Positions 5,958 to 7,737 of a stretch of 7,737 nucleotides of DNA are shown here, piece after piece. Source of the DNA: an uncultured Lachnospiraceae bacterium (GTDB lineage Bacteria > Bacillota > Clostridia > Lachnospirales > Lachnospiraceae); NCBI GenBank assembly GCA_945485625.1, contig CALYSH010000059.1, forward strand, positions 1-7,737, read 5' to 3'. Below the pieces are notes generated by a model that worked only from the letters and a program-made list of their open reading frames with translations, was not told the origin of the DNA and did no database searches. Positions within the stretch are counted from its first letter, which is position 1; every line of letters starts with the position of its first letter. Made by a program: the position numbers and the translations under genes.

Positions 5958-6671
5958 CTATCCGTTTTTAATCAGGTCGCGAACCACTTCACCGGCGATG
6001 ATCAGCCCGGCTGCCGATGGTACAAAGGAAACGCTTCCCGGAATGGTCCTGCCGTTTTCACCTTTTCTCTCCACCCTTGGTTTCAGCGCTTCCTCCCTGG
6101 AATAAACCACCTTCAACCGCCTGACTCCCCTTGCCTTCAATTCCCTGCGCATCACCTTCGCCAGAGGGCAGACGTTGGTCTGATAGATATCCGCTATCTC
6201 CAGCTTTTCCGGATGCAGCTTGTTCCCGGTACCCATGCTGCTGATGATTGGCACACCGTTTTCCCGGGCCGCTAACACCAGATCAATCTTTGCAGTCACC
6301 GTGTCAATGGCATCCACAATATAATCATATTCTTCAAAGGGAATATCATGTCTTCTTTCCGGCAAATAGAACAAATCCCTGCAATTCACCTGACAATCCG
6401 GAGCAATCCTTCGGATACGCTCGGCCATTGCTTCCGTCTTCCTTCTGCCGATGGTGTCATAGGTAGCAATAATCTGGCGATTCAAATTGGATTCATTTAC
6501 CAAATCATTATCGATGATGTCTATGGCTCCGATTCCTGCACGAACCAGTGCTTCAATGGCATGGCCTCCAACGCCCCCGATTCCGAACACTGCCACATGG
6601 GCTTGTTTTAATCGTTTCATGGCTTCCTCACCCAGAAGCATTTCCGTCCGTAAAAACTGTTCCTGTCCCAT
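5958..6671 (-). CDS. tcdA: tRNA threonylcarbamoyladenosine dehydratase (TcdA, ThiF/MoeB/E1 family)
   Basis: TcdA uses ATP to cyclise the t6A at position 37 of ANN-decoding tRNAs into ct6A, which sharpens decoding. The 237-residue product has the E1-like fold signatures: FGIGGVGGHAIEALVRAGIG (nucleotide loop, GIGGVG at 30-35), DIIDNDLVNESNLNRQ (51-66, with the Asp and Arg of the adenylation site) and DYIVDAIDT (116-124). It also has the TcdA-type C-terminal part VVYSREEALKP...GSVSFVPSAAGLIIAGEVVRDL, which separates it from ThiF and MoeB. I chose the ATG at 6671 because GGGGAG (6684-6679) is 7 nt upstream; the longer frame would start at a TTG at 6686 that overlaps this site. It is first in a tight unit with the zinc-ribbon and TPM genes and has its own candidate promoter. 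ThiF-family misnaming is common in this group, but length and C-terminus favour TcdA. Confidence 0.93.
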   Translation of the reverse strand: MGQEQFLRTEMLLGEEAMKRLKQAHVAVFGIGGVGGHAIEALVRAGIGAIDIIDNDLVNESNLNRQIIATYDTIGRRKTEAMAERIRRIAPDCQVNCRDLFYLPERRHDIPFEEYDYIVDAIDTVTAKIDLVLAARENGVPIISSMGTGNKLHPEKLEIADIYQTNVCPLAKVMRRELKARGVRRLKVVYSREEALKPRVERKGENGRTIPGSVSFVPSAAGLIIAGEVVRDLIKNG

Positions 6672-6698
6672 CTGAAAACTCCCCAATCTATCCCTTTT

Positions 6699-6727
6699 AA
6701 TCTAACACAAATCAGCCCTCGGTGCAA
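6699..6727 (-). promoter_or_regulatory. Candidate promoter of the tcdA/zinc-ribbon/TPM unit (extended -10)
   Basis: Minus strand TTGCAC (6727-6722, weak -35, 3/6) and TAGATT (6704-6699, 4/6) are 17 nt apart, and TGT directly precedes the -10, giving an extended TGn -10. The start would be near 6692, about 20 nt before the tcdA ATG. The match is moderate; read-through from tpiA is the alternative. Confidence 0.4.
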
Positions 6728-6767
6728 CAGAATATCGGCAACCGGGAACAAAGTTTCCTATATAACA

Positions 6768-6808
6768 GGAAAGGGCATTCCCCGCAAATGCGGAAAACAC
6801 CCCTTTCC
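6768..6808 (-). other. Hairpin after tpiA, without a T-tract
   Basis: Starting 21 nt after the tpiA stop, GGAAAGGG and CCCTTTCC (8 bp, 6808-6801 with 6775-6768) form an outer stem. After a small internal loop, TTTTCCGC and GCGGGGAA (8 bp with two G-U) form an inner stem with an ATTT loop. No run of T follows on either strand, so it is not a standard intrinsic terminator; it may protect the tpiA 3' end or mark a processing site. An alternative small hairpin, AGGAAA/TTTCCT at 6754-6772, shares part of the outer arm and excludes it. Confidence 0.5.
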
Positions 6809-6829
6809 AAAGTTCGCTTACGTTATGAT

Positions 6830-7576
6830 TTAGTAATTTACAATCTTACCGAAATCAGCCTTCAGGGAAGCACCGCCTACAAGGCCACCGTCGATATCAG
6901 CCTGTGCGAACAGCTCTGCTGCATTTCCTGCATTTACAGAACCGCCGTACTGGATACGAACAGCCGCTGCAGTCGCATCATCATACATCTCAGCGATGCA
7001 ATCACGAATGCCCTTGCAAACCTCCTGTGCCTGCTGGGTAGTAGCTGTCTTACCGGTACCGATTGCCCAGATAGGCTCATAAGCAATTACAATACCCTTC
7101 ACCTGGTCAGCAGTAACTCCTACCAGGTCAGACTTAATCTGGAAACGAATCCAATCCATGGTTACGCCCATCTCTCTCTGCTCAAGGCTCTCACCGCAGC
7201 AAAGAATCGGAGTAAGACCGGCCTCCAAAGCCTTCTTTACCTTCTTATTCAGAAGAGCGTCATCCTCCTTGAAGTAATCACGTCTCTCGGAATGTCCGAT
7301 GATTACATACTTCACGCCTGCGTCTACAAGCATCTCAGCAGAGATTTCACCGGTGTAAGCACCCTTCTCCTCAAAGTACATATTTTCAGCACCAACCTCT
7401 ACATTGGTACCCTTTACGGCCTCAACAACAGGTACGATGTCGATTGCAGGAACGCAATATACCACATCAACGCTGTCAGACTTTACCAAGTCCTTTAATT
7501 CCGCACAAAGCTTCACTGCCTGGCTGGGAGTCATATTCATCTTCCAGTTACCGGCAACAATTTTCTTTCTAGCCAT
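6830..7576 (-). CDS. tpiA: Triosephosphate isomerase
   Basis: Glycolytic cytoplasmic enzyme interconverting dihydroxyacetone phosphate and glyceraldehyde 3-phosphate, normally a dimer. The 248-residue product is full length and has every active-site element: GNWKMN (9-14, with Asn10 and Lys12), VIIGHSERR (91-99, catalytic His95), YEPIWAIGTGKTAT (166-179, catalytic Glu167 and the start of flexible loop 6), and YGGSV plus LVGGASL for phosphate binding near the C-terminus. The ATG at 7576 has AAGGAG 8 nt upstream. No clear promoter is visible in the 161 nt upstream that fall in the window, so it may be transcribed from further right; in Clostridia tpiA commonly follows gap and pgk, but that gene is outside the window. 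Its leader carries two copies of a hairpin repeat, and an RNA hairpin separates it from tcdA. Confidence 0.98.
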   Translation of the reverse strand: MARKKIVAGNWKMNMTPSQAVKLCAELKDLVKSDSVDVVYCVPAIDIVPVVEAVKGTNVEVGAENMYFEEKGAYTGEISAEMLVDAGVKYVIIGHSERRDYFKEDDALLNKKVKKALEAGLTPILCCGESLEQREMGVTMDWIRFQIKSDLVGVTADQVKGIVIAYEPIWAIGTGKTATTQQAQEVCKGIRDCIAEMYDDATAAAVRIQYGGSVNAGNAAELFAQADIDGGLVGGASLKADFGKIVNY

Positions 7577-7602
7577 TTTTGCGTCTCCTTATTTCTATCT
7601 CG

Positions 7603-7675
7603 CGAAATAAAACTATTTCCACTCATAAATGCCCTCTGCTTTGCAGAGTCGCCACTTCCGGTCTCATTTATTTCG
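7603..7675. repeat. 9-bp inverted repeat flanking repeat copy 1
   Basis: CGAAATAAA at 7603-7611 and TTTATTTCG at 7667-7675 are perfect inverted copies that bracket repeat copy 1, making a 73-bp unit. The left arm can instead pair locally, GAAATA (7604-7609) with TATTTC (7614-7619). This could be the edge of a small mobile repeat or part of an mRNA leader fold. Confidence 0.45.
7613..7658. repeat. 46-bp repeat, copy 1 (tpiA leader)
   Basis: It begins CTATTTCCACTCATAAATGC and ends GTCGCCACTTC, matching copy 2 at 45 of 46 positions. It holds CTCTGC-TTT-GCAGAG, a perfect 6-bp stem with a 3-nt loop. The only difference from copy 2 is in that loop (T at 7642 against C at 7713). It lies 37 nt upstream of the tpiA start codon. 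It has no open reading frame of note. Confidence 0.9.
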
Positions 7676-7683
7676 TGTCAATT

Positions 7684-7729
7684 CTATTTCCACTCATAAA
7701 TGCCCTCTGCTTCGCAGAGTCGCCACTTC
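7684..7729. repeat. 46-bp repeat, copy 2 (near right window edge)
   Basis: Offset exactly 71 bp from copy 1 with one base change. It holds CTCTGC-TTC-GCAGAG. Just past the shared part, GCCAC-TTC-GTGGC (7722-7734) gives a second 5-bp hairpin that copy 1 lacks, because its flank reads CGGTC instead. The unit may continue beyond 7737. Confidence 0.9.
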
Positions 7730-7737
7730 GTGGCTTC

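Noticed and set aside
6722..7498. 258-codon open frame on the plus strand opposite tpiA
   Set aside because: It lies antisense to a certain, full-length tpiA, has no ribosome binding site or recognisable domain, and its composition is that of a mirrored gene.
7676..7681. Perfect TTGACA on the minus strand between the two repeats, a possible tpiA -35
   Set aside because: At spacings of 16-18 nt the -10 position reads GGAAGT, GAAGTG or AAGTGG, with no resemblance to TATAAT.
7613..7737. Two repeats with a 25-bp spacer, looking like a CRISPR start
   Set aside because: Only two copies are seen, each with internal hairpins and placed directly ahead of tpiA. The spacer carries an arm of an inverted repeat, and no cas gene or leader is visible. 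The window ends here, so more copies to the right cannot be excluded.

Overview
The window looks like chromosomal DNA of a spore-forming, moderate-GC Firmicute, most likely a Clostridia member of the Lachnospiraceae type. The evidence is two dedicated sporulation/germination genes (gpr, spoIIP), strong AGGAGG-type ribosome binding sites, frequent TTG/GTG starts, and the gene set rpsT–gpr–spoIIP–lepA, the same gene neighbourhood known from Bacillus subtilis. The taxonomic call is inference from gene content and protein style, not a database match.

Left part (1–3501, minus strand): gpr (germination protease), spoIIP (engulfment amidase) and the first 392 codons of lepA (elongation factor 4), which runs off the left edge. 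Each of the three has a credible promoter of its own: a SigF-like one before gpr, a SigE-like one across the gpr/spoIIP junction, and a vegetative SigA-like one before lepA. This matches the known compartment logic of sporulation, with gpr in the forespore, spoIIP in the mother cell, and lepA housekeeping.

Centre (3502–4022): rpsT (ribosomal protein S20) is the only plus-strand gene. It is transcribed divergently from gpr from a near-consensus SigA promoter whose -35 box lies almost against the -35 box of the gpr promoter. It has a leader of about 88 nt with a hairpin and two copies of the palindrome TGTATACA, a TTG start, and a strong terminator that works in both directions and is shared with the convergent gene on the right.

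Right part (4044–7576, minus strand): tpiA (triosephosphate isomerase), a structured 158-nt gap with a hairpin and a promoter, then a tight three-gene unit. That unit is tcdA (ct6A tRNA dehydratase), a double zinc-ribbon membrane protein, and a TPM-domain membrane protein with a Gly/Ser/His-rich tail. The last two resemble the B. subtilis YdjG/YdjH pair, which recruits the SPFH protein YdjI to the membrane; here no ydjI or pspA is next to them within the window.

Right edge (7577–7737): the leader region of tpiA holds two near-identical 46-bp repeats, 71 bp apart, each with a perfect small hairpin. The second copy is cut close by the window end. They look like a dispersed or tandem non-coding repeat element. 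I found no CRISPR, tRNA, rRNA, transposase or phage gene. Nothing here is clearly a new defence or metabolic system; the least ordinary items are the tpiA-leader repeats, the zinc-ribbon/TPM pair and the rpsT leader.
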